In this document: positions 31,026 to 41,160 of the stretch, one piece after another | Position numbering within the stretch: the first letter of the stretch is position 1 | Layout of the letters: each line of letters starts with the position of its first letter | Assembly: GCA_024220505.1 (NCBI GenBank) | Contig: JAKZZE010000016.1 | Location: forward strand, 1 to 64,000 | Direction: 5' to 3' | Source: Rhizopus arrhizus | Lineage: Eukaryota > Mucoromycota > Mucoromycetes > Mucorales > Rhizopodaceae | DNA: 64,000 nucleotides | Program-made: the position numbers and the translations under genes | The notes under the pieces: generated by a model | What the model was told of the DNA's origin: nothing | Seen by the model: the letters and a program-made list of their open reading frames with translations, nothing else | The model's database searches: none

Positions 31026-32790
31026 TTACAACTGCAAGTTATCTTCATTCGATACTAACTCATCACCAAAAGCCCAGGCGATGCTTTCTTCAGTTATATT
31101 TTCTTTTTTTATCAAGCTGGGAACAGGCAACGAATATTTTCTTCGAATGCGAGGAAGAGACTGAATGTTGCTGGTTCCAGTCCTTTGTCTTTTGGCCCTG
31201 TCATTTTCTATTTGATTATCCAACATGTTGAAAAATTCGGTACACTAAATGTCGGATAATTAGTTAATTGCGCTTAAAAAGATATTAATTAAGCTCACTG
31301 CAGGTGATCTGTACTTTGGTACACGAACTTCAAAATAATCAATGGTTTTCGTACACAAGACAGACATACGTTCCTTTTCAGTAAAAGGAGTTATTCTATC
31401 TGGATTTTGTTCAAGAAGAATTTCCTCCACCTTGTCCATTGTTTCGTCGTTATACATATCTTCTTCTTCAGACATGTATTGCTGTTGAAGCAAGTACTCA
31501 CAGTTGGGATAGTTGTTATAAACACCTTGATCCTTGTACTGCTCGTATATAGCCTTACGTGCCTTGATCTTCTAAAAAAAAAAAGTCAAATATATGATAA
31601 TTATGGCTTCTATTTTACTTACAGTATTTTTGCGAGTTGTTTTGGCAGCCTTTCTTTTTTTTATAAACTCGTCGACAAAACCAACCTCTTCTCCTGCCAT
31701 ACCAGCTTTCTTGGTATAGTACTGTCGTTCAAGGTATCTTCGTAAGTCTCGGCCATTTGTGTTCTTGTAAGCATAATGGCTGTTGACATACTCTTGCAAC
31801 AGCTTAAGTACTCTCTGATTCTCAGCAGACTTTAAAGGCTTGCTGAGATCGTACTTAGATGATGGAGGTAAATCATTGTAATGATTCCTCACAGCATCCT
31901 ATATTTTAAGAAAAAAAAAAAGTAATTTGATTTATCCAAGAATAGAAAGGAATAAGAGAGGACGAGACTCGATTAAGAGATTGCTTTATTTAATAAGAAA
32001 ATGATACTCTATTTATACTTTTCATACACGGATAATATTTCATGTTATGGATTAATAATTAATGAGTATGATATAACTGATGACAAATAGATAATGGTTA
32101 CGTGTTCTTCCATTGTTATCTTTGTCATCATAAGCATTTATCCATAGAATACTCGTATATGATTGACTGCGATTGACTGTGATTTAGTTCCTGGATTTAA
32201 TATAATTTAACCGTGCAATTACGCAGCATCTTATCCTTAATGAAGATTATCCGAATTAACCTGTAGCCTATCTATTGGATATATTTTACATGTAGCTTAT
32301 TAATACTGTTTTCATATCGAGTTATGAATGATGGATACATCATAATTAGTACACTTGTTTAAAATTAAATTATTAATAATCTTACTTTGATAGCTGTTGC
32401 AATTGGCTTTGCACTTTTGCTTGAGGCTTCCTCAAGCTCTCTATATTCTTCTTTCAGCTTGCTAAATGCCACTTGCAAGGCACGCTTTTCTTCCTGTTCT
32501 TTCCTTAACATCTCCTTCAGAGAGTCAATTTCCTTTTTCATATCCATATAAATGGAGAAGGAAAGAGAAGATTCATCACTTCCAATGTCCTCAGCCTCAC
32601 GCATTCGCTTCTGGACATTGGTAATAGGAGGGAAGCCAGGTCTAGGATAGGCAAAGCTATCAAAAACAGCATCGCTTGAGGCAACCTCAGGAAAAGCAAC
32701 ACGGGAAGGAACAGCAATTGGCTGCCCAGTCGAGCTAGGACCACGAGCATTGGCAGGTGCAGGGTTGAATTCGATAATACGGTCAGACAT
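31026..32790 (-). CDS. E2 accessory protein, coiled coil, 4 exons (unknown family)
   Basis: Exons are 32790-32386, 31898-31623, 31571-31299 and 31244-31026, all introns phase 0, giving 390 residues. It starts MSDRIIEFNPAPANARG. A charged heptad-like segment (KEIDSLKEMLRKEQEEKRAL, residues about 80-125) predicts a coiled coil. Exon 2 has RNHYNDLPPSSKYDLSKPLK and ends basic (KKRKAAKTTRK). Exon 3 is acidic (SEEEDMYNDET) and contains PNCEYLLQQQY and VRVPKYRSPA. The plan matches E1, and the sequence is close to E3. No frameshift is seen although intron 1 holds a 415-bp solo LTR. It is tail to tail with the transposase (112 bp apart). The function is unknown; a transposition partner or regulator is inferred. 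Confidence 0.78.
31928..32342 (-). repeat. Solo LTR in intron 1 of the E2 accessory gene
   Basis: 415 bp, starting TGATTTATCC and ending ATACATCA, flanked by TAATT (31923-31927 and 32343-32347). Removing it and one duplication leaves a 67-bp intron, matching the 60-bp intron in E3. It carries a TATAAATA-type box on the - strand near 32015, the same strand as the gene. Confidence 0.85.
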
Positions 32791-33664
32791 AATGATATAA
32801 GGTACTTTGAAAAAAAGTAAAGAAACTTAACATTGAAGCTAGACACACCTTAAATACTATTGCGTTCAACTGTAAACTCAGTTCTATTCAAGTCAAAAAA
32901 TCTATAAAAGGATTGATGTCTCAGATGAATCTTTTCTTTTCTTTCTTTCTTTTTTTTGATTTGTTATCCCAGGTAAGTCTCTCTTTTTTTAAATTTTTTT
33001 TTCTAATGTTCTTTATTAAAGATTTATAGATATGCTCATGGCTATCATAAGTTCTTGAGTCTTTCTGTATCTGTTTATGTGGTAAGTATGCTTTTAAACC
33101 TTCGTTATCTTTATTAACAATCAAATTTAGTCTTTTAGGCTTGATTCTGAAGCTGTTTGAATAGTTTGGCATCATCTTCTGGTTTTTAAAGTGGTGTAAT
33201 GTAAGAAAATCGGGTACATCATGTTTCACTGTAATTAATCTTTCATTTTATCTAGCCTTGACTCTATTTTCCTCCTGTTTAGTCTACTGTCTTTATCTTT
33301 ATATTGCTTTTGATCTCTTTTGAGGCTGCTTCATTGTATTTGTTTATTTTGCCTGATTTGTCTGCTATATTCTATTGTTTGATGCTTCTGAGGTCAAGGT
33401 AAGTGCAATTTTGAAAAAAAAAAATTTTTGTATCTACCGTTTAAAGGTGATGTTTCATTATTCCCATAAATTCCCTGCTCCTCCCGCCTCCCTCTTTTTT
33501 TTAAATCATATTTAATAATCAAATGAACCAATAATATATAATCAATATGGCAAAAGAGCCCAAAAATAAATGAATAAAACCACATTTTTGACCAATAATA
33601 CTGTATTTTAAGCCTATTTTTTTCCTAATACAAATCATCCAGAGCTATATATAATCATAATAAA

Positions 33665-33774
33665 CCAATAAGAAAGTATTGTAAAAAGGCAATAAGCCAA
33701 TAAAGAAGTAATATCAAAGAGAAATAGACCTATAAGGAAGCTTTGTTAAAAGGCAATAAGCCAATAAAGAAGTA
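33665..33774. repeat. E2 subterminal iterons, 32-bp period
   Basis: Four 14-bp motifs of consensus CCAATAAAGAAGTA start at 33665, 33697, 33729 and 33761, exactly 32 bp apart. The third is CCTATAAGGAAGCT. A weaker CATGTAAGG follows at 33795. The last motif ends about 250 bp from the right tip. The layout fits binding sites for an element-encoded protein placed on one DNA face (inference). Confidence 0.8.
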
Positions 33775-34008
33775 GCATCAAAGAGAAACGCAAGCATGTA
33801 AGGTCCAATGGAAAAGCGTTATGTTTGTGTATCATCGTAGAAAGAACAATGAAGCGGCGCGTCACCAAAGTAACACGGTATTTTATATACATATCTTAAC
33901 ATTTCGAGCAAAATATACGAAGTACATATTTTATGGAATCTGTAAATATATTGACGTAAACCCGAAATATCTCATTATATTCTGTCAAATATAATGCTAT
34001 ATATATAG

Positions 34009-34023
34009 CAATTATGTGCAGTG
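34009..34023 (-). repeat. E2 right terminal inverted repeat
   Basis: CAATTATGTGCAGTG, the inverse of CACTGCACATAATTG. It is identical to the E3 right tip at 40125-40139 and similar to the E1 tips. Confidence 0.75.
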
Positions 34024-34828
34024 TTTCTTATTTTTGTGGCTACTACATAATAAAAGTTCTACTTTTATTATTTTAAAATATGCTTGGACACTTCTCCTTT
34101 GGGTCTGAAGCTTTGGTTTAACAAGAGGTTGCAAGTTGTACATGGCGAATGAAGACATTGAAGACATTGAAGAAATTAAAAGAAATGTAGAAATGAAGAA
34201 ATTCAAGTCCGAAGGTTGGCCTTGGTGTGCCGGTAGCAAGTTGGGACGGTGTTTGAACATTCTCGGTGAATGAATTGTTGTCCCAGCGGAGCTTCCTTGG
34301 ACAAGTCGACGATCCTTCTTCCTCTTCTCTGTACTTCATTTATTTTCTTCAAGTCAGACAGTCTAATGTCTAGGCTTGTATCATTTCGGTTCTTTTTGTT
34401 GCCAAGAATCAGTTTATCAATTATCATCTTAGTCCAGCAGCCAGTTTAGTTTATTTTAGTTATTTTTTTTATTTTATTTTATTTATTTTATTTTTAGTTT
34501 GACATGTCGACATTGTGAATGTCAGTTTTACGCGTTGTAAAAAGTATAAAAGAAGTTAATTCTTAATTCAATAAAGATTGTATTATTATTCATAAAAAAA
34601 GGAAAAACAATCATTCTATACTTTCCATTGTATAATTGGTTTTATTCCCTCTATTTTCAACTTCTGTCGATCTTTTCTCTCGAATTATTGACAGCTTGCA
34701 CCTACCTTTCTCTTACGCGAATATATCTCCTGTGTTGTTGATTTCTGGTACCAATTATACGAGTAGGTTTTTCAGTCGCCTTGGTTCCGTAGTAATTGAA
34801 GTGAATTAATAACAAGTCTCCTTACAGA
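34024..34828. other. Unclassified stretch, possible LTR remnant
   Basis: No convincing gene is seen. Around 34500-34600 are TGTCGACATTG, a TATAAAAG box and AATAAAG, the usual order in an LTR, and TGGTACCAATTATACGAG near 34748 could be a primer binding site. A second LTR was not found. Short - strand open frames at 34118-34427 do not match anything I recognise. A 12-bp unit (GAAGACATTGAA) is tandemly repeated near 34150. The left end of E3 should lie here but is not recognisable. Confidence 0.35.
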
Positions 34829-34830
34829 TA

Positions 34831-36441
34831 CAGTAGCGGACAAAACTGGTGCACAAAACTTTTTTTCAGCTTTTAACTACCATTACCTGCTCATGGTAAT
34901 TGCAATAGTCATGAAACTGTACTAGAAGGAGGACATACTAGTCATTGTAATTTATGTATGTTCTAAGCATGACATTGTTAAAACTGAGCGATAAGCGTGC
35001 TTTAAATTTATAAAATTTTATTTTTTCTAAAAACCGCAAAAGTGGCTAAGACCTTAGACTTTATATAATCATCGGATGTTCTTCTTTGCATATGCTAATA
35101 ACATGCGTGTATATCATTTTCAATAAAAGAACCCGGCTCTTTGACTACTCTTTTCCAAAGATCATCGACCCTTTTTGATCTAGTGTCGTATCATCATACC
35201 TTTGCCATCAATTGCCACCTGGTATGCTTAAGCGGACTTAGGCCGGGATTAGTGGCGGCTAAACTTGTAGCACAGAAGCGCTGTTATCAAATATTGAGTT
35301 TGTGACATGCGTCGACTTGTGCCTTGTGTCATTGTCATACTGAAACGAGAGATTACGACGTTTTAGACCACTATACGCTAGGCTTTTGTGGTATGAAGTA
35401 AGCGAAATATATGTGTATATTTATGAGTTCATTATACCATCATATACTTGACACACATATTCCGGCCCTCAATATCTAATACAGCCTTAAAACATAACAG
35501 AGCAGCCAGCATGCTTCATTGTTTGATCACCGTGAAAAAATCGCTCAGGTTGCTCGACTTGCTTTCAATATTAGTGTATACTATCTGCATCCATAATGTT
35601 CATATTTGTTTCATTGCTAAAGATAGCAGACTTCCAGCCCTCTATTGTATACAATGGCTTGTCGTGATACCACATTCATCGCTTTTTCCGGCTAATACAG
35701 CTGATGAAATTCTTCGATTCCTTACTTCCAGACTCAAAATCTAGCTTCCTACAGTGCCTTCAGACTGACAATTTGCTAATACTGTATCTTAAGGTCCTCA
35801 AAATGTGCTGAGCATCGGAAACTGTGTGTAACGGACCTTGTCCAAGCTTTAGGTTGGTGATTGAGCTAGTAACTTTCAGACTAAAAGCGGGAGACCTTCA
35901 TGATCACAAGACATTAAGCTTCTTTCTTCCCTCTTTCTCCTGTTGATTGTCCATTTAGAGATTCTTGTTATTCTAGAAATATCTGTTGTCGTACGAACTA
36001 AGTGTATTCGAGATCTCAAAGTTTCGTTTTTACAGTTGCTTATTTTCTTAAACATATAAGGCTAGTACTTTGTTATAGTGAATAGGGTAAAAACAAAAGG
36101 GGGGATTCAATGGGAAATACAAAATAACTATGGTTTTATCTATTTTTTAAGAGCTACTAAAATTCACTAATATGCGGTGAAATCTGAAAGCAAACGGGAG
36201 AGATATGGGGAAAATTGAAAGAAGGCAAGACAAGCACCACATTTTTGGCGAAAATTGAAATATGCAAAAAATCACTAAAAATGACCTTATGCCTGGGGAA
36301 TGTCCGGTACAATTCCGGTTTACATAACATAATGTATATTTTGGACTGTCTTTCAGATGGTATATGCCACAAAAGTCGCAGACATATGGCGGAGATACAA
36401 TGTTGATTTTAATTTTTGTGCACCAGTTTTGTCCGCTACTG
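34831..36441 (-). mobile_element. Tc1-X copy B, decayed Tc1-like element
   Basis: 1611 bp with the CAGTAGCGGACAAAACTGG inverted termini and TA on both sides (34829-34830 and 36442-36443). It is closely related to copies A and C, including the same internal decay. It interrupts the left arm of E3: the DNA after it matches the E2 left arm. Confidence 0.92.
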
Positions 36442-36443
36442 TA

Positions 36444-37562
36444 ATATGTTTGTTGAATAAAAAGACATTGTATTTTTTAAAAAAAATAAATAATTTTCTG
36501 TTGTGCTACATGATGCCATACAAGATTACAAATTGGGAAGACTATGCTTTTTCAACTTCAGTGCAATATTTTTTAACTTCAACAAAGATCGAAAACACAG
36601 TTCTATTGGCCTACAAGCTCGGAAATCCAAGTGATTGAGTCGTGGCGTTTTCTTTTCAAGCATTCTTCGGCTCTCATGTCGTATTTTACAAAAAAAAAAC
36701 TTTGTTTAATACAAAAGGAGATTTATTTTGGTTACTAATGAACAAAAAAAAAAAAAAAAAAAAAAGAAAGAGTAAAGAGGCACATATGAATAAGAGGGAT
36801 GAAACTCTTATATAAGTGTATAATATCGCTATAATAATAAGTATAAAAGTATGTGTTTATAAATTAGAACAAAAAAAAAGAATGTGAATATAGTAGAAAA
36901 TTTAAAAGATTGAATAAAATATATAAAAAAAAGAAGGATTCTTTTGGCTCTAAAGAAGTTAAACTTGTTTTAAAGCTGAAAAAGATATGTTTTAAATAGT
37001 AAGATCACGGCATAAAAAAGACAGAGTATTTTTGATAATCATTTTTATTTTTTGAGAGTAAAGAAAAAAAAGGCGGCAACGGAATGAATGTCTATTATGC
37101 TACACGTCTTGAGATTTCTATGAAAAGGTTAAAAAACAAAAGAAAAAGTATATTGTTACTGAGTACTTTTGAAAAAAAAAAGTTGCAATGTTGAAATTGT
37201 AAAAAAAAAAAAAAAAATTACATTCCCAGCATTGACATTACAAAAGGATTCTCCATTCAATGTATTGTTTTAACTTGAATAAAAAAAAGGAGTGTTTTAA
37301 ATTTGGGTTTTAAAAAAAAAGTACTTTAGAAATTTTTTCATTAAAAAAATAAAAGTGGACCAAATATGACGAAGGTGGAAAGCATCAAACAGAAATCTAA
37401 AATAAGATTCAAAGACCACAATACAAACGGCAAACTGATTTTATCTGTAACCAAATCTAGAATGAAACAAAGGTAAAAAAAAAAAAAAATTAAATTTAAA
37501 GATCTAAACACCGCTTTCATTTTTTTTTGTTTTATTTATTTCACAAGTTTTTTATTTTTTTT
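36444..37562. other. E3 left-arm noncoding DNA
   Basis: No gene is seen. AT-rich with long A runs (36747-36767, 37201-37217). It aligns in order with E2 22725-24120 by short shared phrases. The deletion junction that removed the transposase must lie near 37380-37560. Confidence 0.55.
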
Positions 37563-38902
37563 TTAAAACAGCAAGTTGATTTCATCCAACTCTATTTCAC
37601 CACCAAAAGCCCAAGCGATACTCACTTCAGTTATATTTTCTTTTTTGATAAAGTCAGGAACAGGCAACGAGCATTTTCTTTGTATACGAGGAAGAAATTG
37701 GATGCTGCTATTTCCAGTTCTTTGCCTCTTTGCCTTGTCACTTGCTATCTGATCATCCAACAGCTTAAAAACTCGGTACACTGAATATTGGATAATTAGC
37801 TGATTACGCTTAAAAAGATATTAATCAGACTTACTGCAGGTGATCTGTACTTTGGTACGCGAACTTCAAAATAATCAACTGTTTTCTTGCACAAGACAGA
37901 CATACGTTTCTTTTCAGTAAAAGGAGCCATTCTATCTGGATTTTGCTCCAGAAGAATTTCCTCCACCTTGTCGATTGTATCATTATTGTACATGTCTTCT
38001 TCTTCAGACATGTATTGCTGTTGAAGCAAATACTCACAGTTTGGACAGCTTTCGTAAACGCCTTGATCCTTGTACTGCTCGTATATAGCCTTACGAGCTC
38101 TTGTTTTCTAAAAAAGCAAAGTTAGTTATGCAAGTACAATACTTTATGTAGCACTTACAGCACTTCTACGAGTGACTTTTGCTGCTTTTCGTTTTCTTAT
38201 AAATTCTTCAACTGGATCTTCCTCTTCACCCGTGGATATTCCCGCCTTCTTTGTATAATATTGGCGCTCGAGGTACTTGCGCAAATCGCGGTTGTTGGTA
38301 TTTTTAAATGAATAATGGCTATTCACATAATCCTGCAGCAATTTAAATACTCTTTGATTTTCAGCAGACTTCAAAGGCTTTTCAAGAACATATTGAGATG
38401 ATGGCGGCAGGTTGTTGTAGTGATTTCTCACAGCATCCTATATTTCAGAGAAAAGCGATTAGTATATTTGTTTAAAATTGAATTTTAATGTTCTTACTTT
38501 GAAAGCAGTAGCAATCGGCTTTGCGCCTTTGCCTGATTCTGCTTCAAGCTCATCATATGCTTCTTTGAGCTTGCTGTATGCTACTTGCAAGGCCAGCTTT
38601 TCCTCTTGCTCTTTTCGAAGCATCTCTTTCAAACCATCGTTTTCTTTTCTTAGCTCCATATAAATGGAAAAAGAAAGAGATACTTCATCAGTCTCCATGT
38701 CTTCGGCTTGGCGCATTCGCTTCTGAACATGGGTCATGGGAGGAAAACCAGGCCTAGGATAGGCAAAGCTATCTGGAATGGCATCGCTTGAAGCAAGCTC
38801 AGGAACAACAGCACGAGAAGGAACAGCGATTGGTTGCCCAATAGAGTTAGAGCCACGAGCATTGGCAGGAGCAGGGTTGAATTGAATACCACGATCAGAC
38901 AT
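37563..38902 (-). pseudogene. E3 accessory protein gene, frameshifted in last exon
   Basis: Exons are 38902-38498, 38437-38159, 38107-37835 and a fourth from 37780. The first three match E2 closely in length and sequence: MSDRGIQFNPAPANARG, the coiled coil KENDGLKEMLRKEQEEKLAL, RNHYNNLPPSSQYVLEKPLK, and acidic SEEEDMYNNDT. In exon 4 one base is missing relative to E2 (after CCGAGTTTTT near 37767). The expected frame stops soon after, while the homologous tail (QRTGNSSIQFLPRIQRK) continues in the next frame to 37563. The product would lack about 65 C-terminal residues. Introns are 60, 51 and 54 bp. Confidence 0.82.
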
Positions 38903-40139
38903 ATTGTTATAAGAGTAATTTGAAATAAAGATAAGTGATCTTGGCATCAAAATTGAATCTTTCTTAAATATTATCGAGTTTACAATGAAACTCAGTCTTA
39001 GTATAGCAAAAAAAAATATAAAAAGATTTCCTTTTCGAAATTTTGTTCCTTTTTTTTTTCTTTCTGTTCAGCAATTTCCTTTTTCAACATCGCTCCGGTT
39101 ATCGCAAGGTAATTAAAAAAAAAAAAAAAGAAAAGAAAGAAAAAAAGAAAACTTTAGTTCTAACATGCTTGTAGTAGGCATTCATACATGTATTCATGGC
39201 TGCTGTAGTTCCTTTAGTTTGTATATCTGCTCAAAAGGTAAATACATTCATATCTTTCAGTAATCTTTATTAAAAGTAAAATTAGATTCCTTTAGTTCGT
39301 AGCTGAAGCTTTATGGATGTCTTGGCATCCTGTTTTGTTAGTAAAAGAGCTTTAAGGTAAATAAATCAAGTACATCATGGTTTACTTTTATTAATATTTT
39401 ATTTTATACAATTTTAGATGCTTTGGCTTCTGTTGCTTCCTGTTGTCTATAACCTGTTATAGCTTTGGATTTTTTTTTTACTACTGGCGCGCTTTTCTTT
39501 ATGGGCTTTATTTACTACGCTCTTTTGTTTGCTGCTTCTATGGTCAAGGTAAGCGTATTTTCCTTTTTTTTTTTTTGCATCTACCGTTTGAATTTTTTTA
39601 TTTGATCGTTTCCATGGATCCCCTGCTCGCTTTCCCTCCTTCCCCCTACCCTTTTATAATACTGTAATGAACCAATAATATATAATCAATATGGCAATAA
39701 AGCCCAAAAATAAATGAATAAAACTACATTTTTGACCAATAATACCGTGTTTTAAGCCTATTTTATTTCCCAATATAAATCATCCAAAGCTAAATATAGC
39801 CATAATAAGCCAATAAGGAAGCATCGCTAAAGAGCAACAGACGAATAAGGAAGCATTAGGAAAAGGTAACAAGCCAATAAAGAAGTGGTATTAAAGAGAA
39901 ACGCAAGCACGTAAGGTCCAATAGAAAGGCATCATGCTTGTGTTTCATCGTTAAAGAATAATGAAGCGGCGCGTTGCCAAACAGTGATACTTGGTTATCG
40001 CACTGAAATAGTTAACATTCAACGTAAACAGGTTCAACTTGGCATACTGCAATAACGCTGCATTAAATATGATAAATCCCAATTAACTGAGGTATATCTG
40101 AGGGCTATCATACTTTGTAAATAACAATTATGTGCAGTG
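38903..40139. other. E3 right-arm noncoding DNA with terminal repeat
   Basis: No gene is seen. It contains the accessory gene upstream region, A and T runs, phrases shared with E2 33230-33800, the iterons, and the right tip CAATTATGTGCAGTG (40125-40139), identical to that of E2. Confidence 0.65.
39810..39887. repeat. E3 subterminal iterons, 32-bp period
   Basis: Three 14-bp motifs start at 39810 (CCAATAAGGAAGCA), 39842 (CGAATAAGGAAGCA) and 39874 (CCAATAAAGAAGTG), again exactly 32 bp apart. A weaker CACGTAAGG follows 34 bp later (39908), at the same offset as in E2. Confidence 0.8.
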
Positions 40140-40143
40140 CGAT

Positions 40144-40637
40144 CACTGCAAATAATCGTTCCGATTAGGTACCGGATTGCGCAAGATTGCTCTTCTTTTG
40201 GATAACGGATTGTTATTTTTTTTCCTGAAAAAAATTAAATTTTGCTGTATTGATCATTTTCGAATTTTGAAAAAAGATTTAGATGCGAAAAAAATAAAGA
40301 AATTTAACGATGTTATTATTTTTTTTGTAGGGTAAATATTCATGGAGTTATTCATGTTTTTAAAAAAATGTCTTTTTTTACAAATGATCTTTTTTTGGAA
40401 AGCGTATTTCTCTCCATTGTTTAAAGGCCGATATTTTCTTTTTTTATTTTTGAGGGCAAAATGCGGAAAACAAAAGCATTCTGCGATTATTTTGATCAGA
40501 AGAATACATATTAGGAAGGCAGTCTGTGCTTTTTAGCTTAGCTCATTAGAAACGTGTAACAGAACGTAACAAAATAGTTGCGTTTGGGAAAAAAAAAAGA
40601 AGCTGAAAAATTAAAAGTAAAAAAAAAAAAAAAGACT
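40144..40637 (+). mobile_element. E4: left-end fragment of the CACTG family
   Basis: It begins CACTGCAAATAATCG, 4 bp after the E3 right tip. It follows E1 9458-9965 in order (GAATTTTGAAAAAAGATTTA, GGGCAAAATGCGGAAAACAA, GAACGTAACAAAATAGTTGCG). It stops at 40637, where an LTR begins. No coding sequence remains. Confidence 0.8.
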
Positions 40638-40971
40638 GAGATATTTGCAGATAATTAAGTGAGAAAAAAGAAAGGGAATAGTACTTGAAAACTAGTGAAT
40701 GAGTCTCTATGTAACCTCTTTATTAGATTTCAAGACGAGAGAGAGAACCTATTTAATCAAACTACGCCTTTATATAGGAAATGAAATTATTCAGGGACCG
40801 AAGTGAGTTCAAGGTCAATTTTAGTATTGAGCTTGAACAATATAAACATTGTATATGAGCTTTTAAGGAATATATAATAAGTAATATTATGTATTCAGTA
40901 CTTGTTATTTCTTATATAAGATCTGAGTAATCTCATACGAATAATAAGTATTTAATGAGGTAAATACGACA
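40638..40971 (-). repeat. LTR-H, single LTR joining E4 to DIRS-2
   Basis: 334 bp starting TGAGATATTTG and ending ATACGACA. The tips resemble LTR-D (TGAGATATTTGG ... CACGACA). The flanks differ (AAGAC before, CAATC after), so there is no target duplication. The strand is guessed from similarity to LTR-D. Confidence 0.6.
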
Positions 40972-41160
40972 CAATCTCCCCCCGGTAGTATTCCATCTTC
41001 CGGCGTAGTGTAGTGAGCTACCAACTTCATTGGTTGCTGGAGCTGTTGTTGGTTGGTGAGAGTTGTAGTTTGGCATCGAGGTTGGGTTGGAAAATCCCCT
41101 TCTTCTGCCTCTCCAAAAAAAGGCTTTTGGGTGAAACTACTTCCAAAACTTCGTCCTCTG
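40972..41160 (-). pseudogene. DIRS-2 fragment: end of gag and start of RT frame
   Basis: Read on the - strand this gives a Gly/Arg-rich end of gag, then AHYTTPEDGILPGGRL. This matches DIRS-1 AHYTVPTDGILPGGRL at about 17568-17620. It is the most 3' preserved part of DIRS-2; LTR-H cuts it off within the GGRL codons. It ends at 41160 at the CTCTG target of LTR-C. Confidence 0.75.

Larger units (their letters stand above)
20921..34023 (+). mobile_element. E2: CACTG-ended Tnp2 transposon, heavily invaded
   Basis: The left tip CACTGCACCCAATC is at 20921. The right tip, inverted CACTGCACATAATTG, ends at 34023. It has the same gene plan as E1: a + strand Tnp2 gene (26311-30913) and a convergent accessory gene (32790-31026). 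Five later insertions sit inside: Tc1-Z (21083-22721), solo LTR-G (24125-24609), Tc1-Y (24634-26269), Tc1-X (26780-28409) and a solo LTR in an accessory-gene intron (31928-32342). Removing them leaves about 7.3 kb, close to E1 without DIRS-1. Inner left-arm DNA (22725-24120) is related to 36444-37500 of E3. Confidence 0.8.
32791..34023. other. E2 right-arm noncoding DNA
   Basis: No gene is seen. It contains the accessory gene upstream region, T-rich stretches, phrases shared with E3 (AATATATAATCAATATGGCAA near 33530 and 39677), the 32-bp-spaced iterons (33665-33774) and the right tip at 34009-34023. Confidence 0.65.
36444..40139. mobile_element. E3: transposase-less member of the CACTG family
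   Basis: The left arm (36444-37500) is related to the E2 left arm, and a convergent-type accessory gene follows directly (38902-37563). The right arm has iterons at 39810-39887 and the tip TGTGCAGTG ends at 40139. No Tnp2 coding sequence is present between left arm and accessory gene, so the transposase was lost by internal deletion. The extreme left tip, beyond Tc1-X copy B, is not found. Confidence 0.75.

Noticed and set aside
33665..33774. CRISPR-like regular repeats
   Set aside because: The 32-bp period comes from short degenerate 14-bp motifs with related spacers, in a fungal transposon arm. There are no long identical repeats and no cas genes.
34118..34427. Overlapping - strand small ORFs as a possible gene
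   Set aside because: No recognisable motif, no second copy in the window and no splice model; left as an unclassified stretch.
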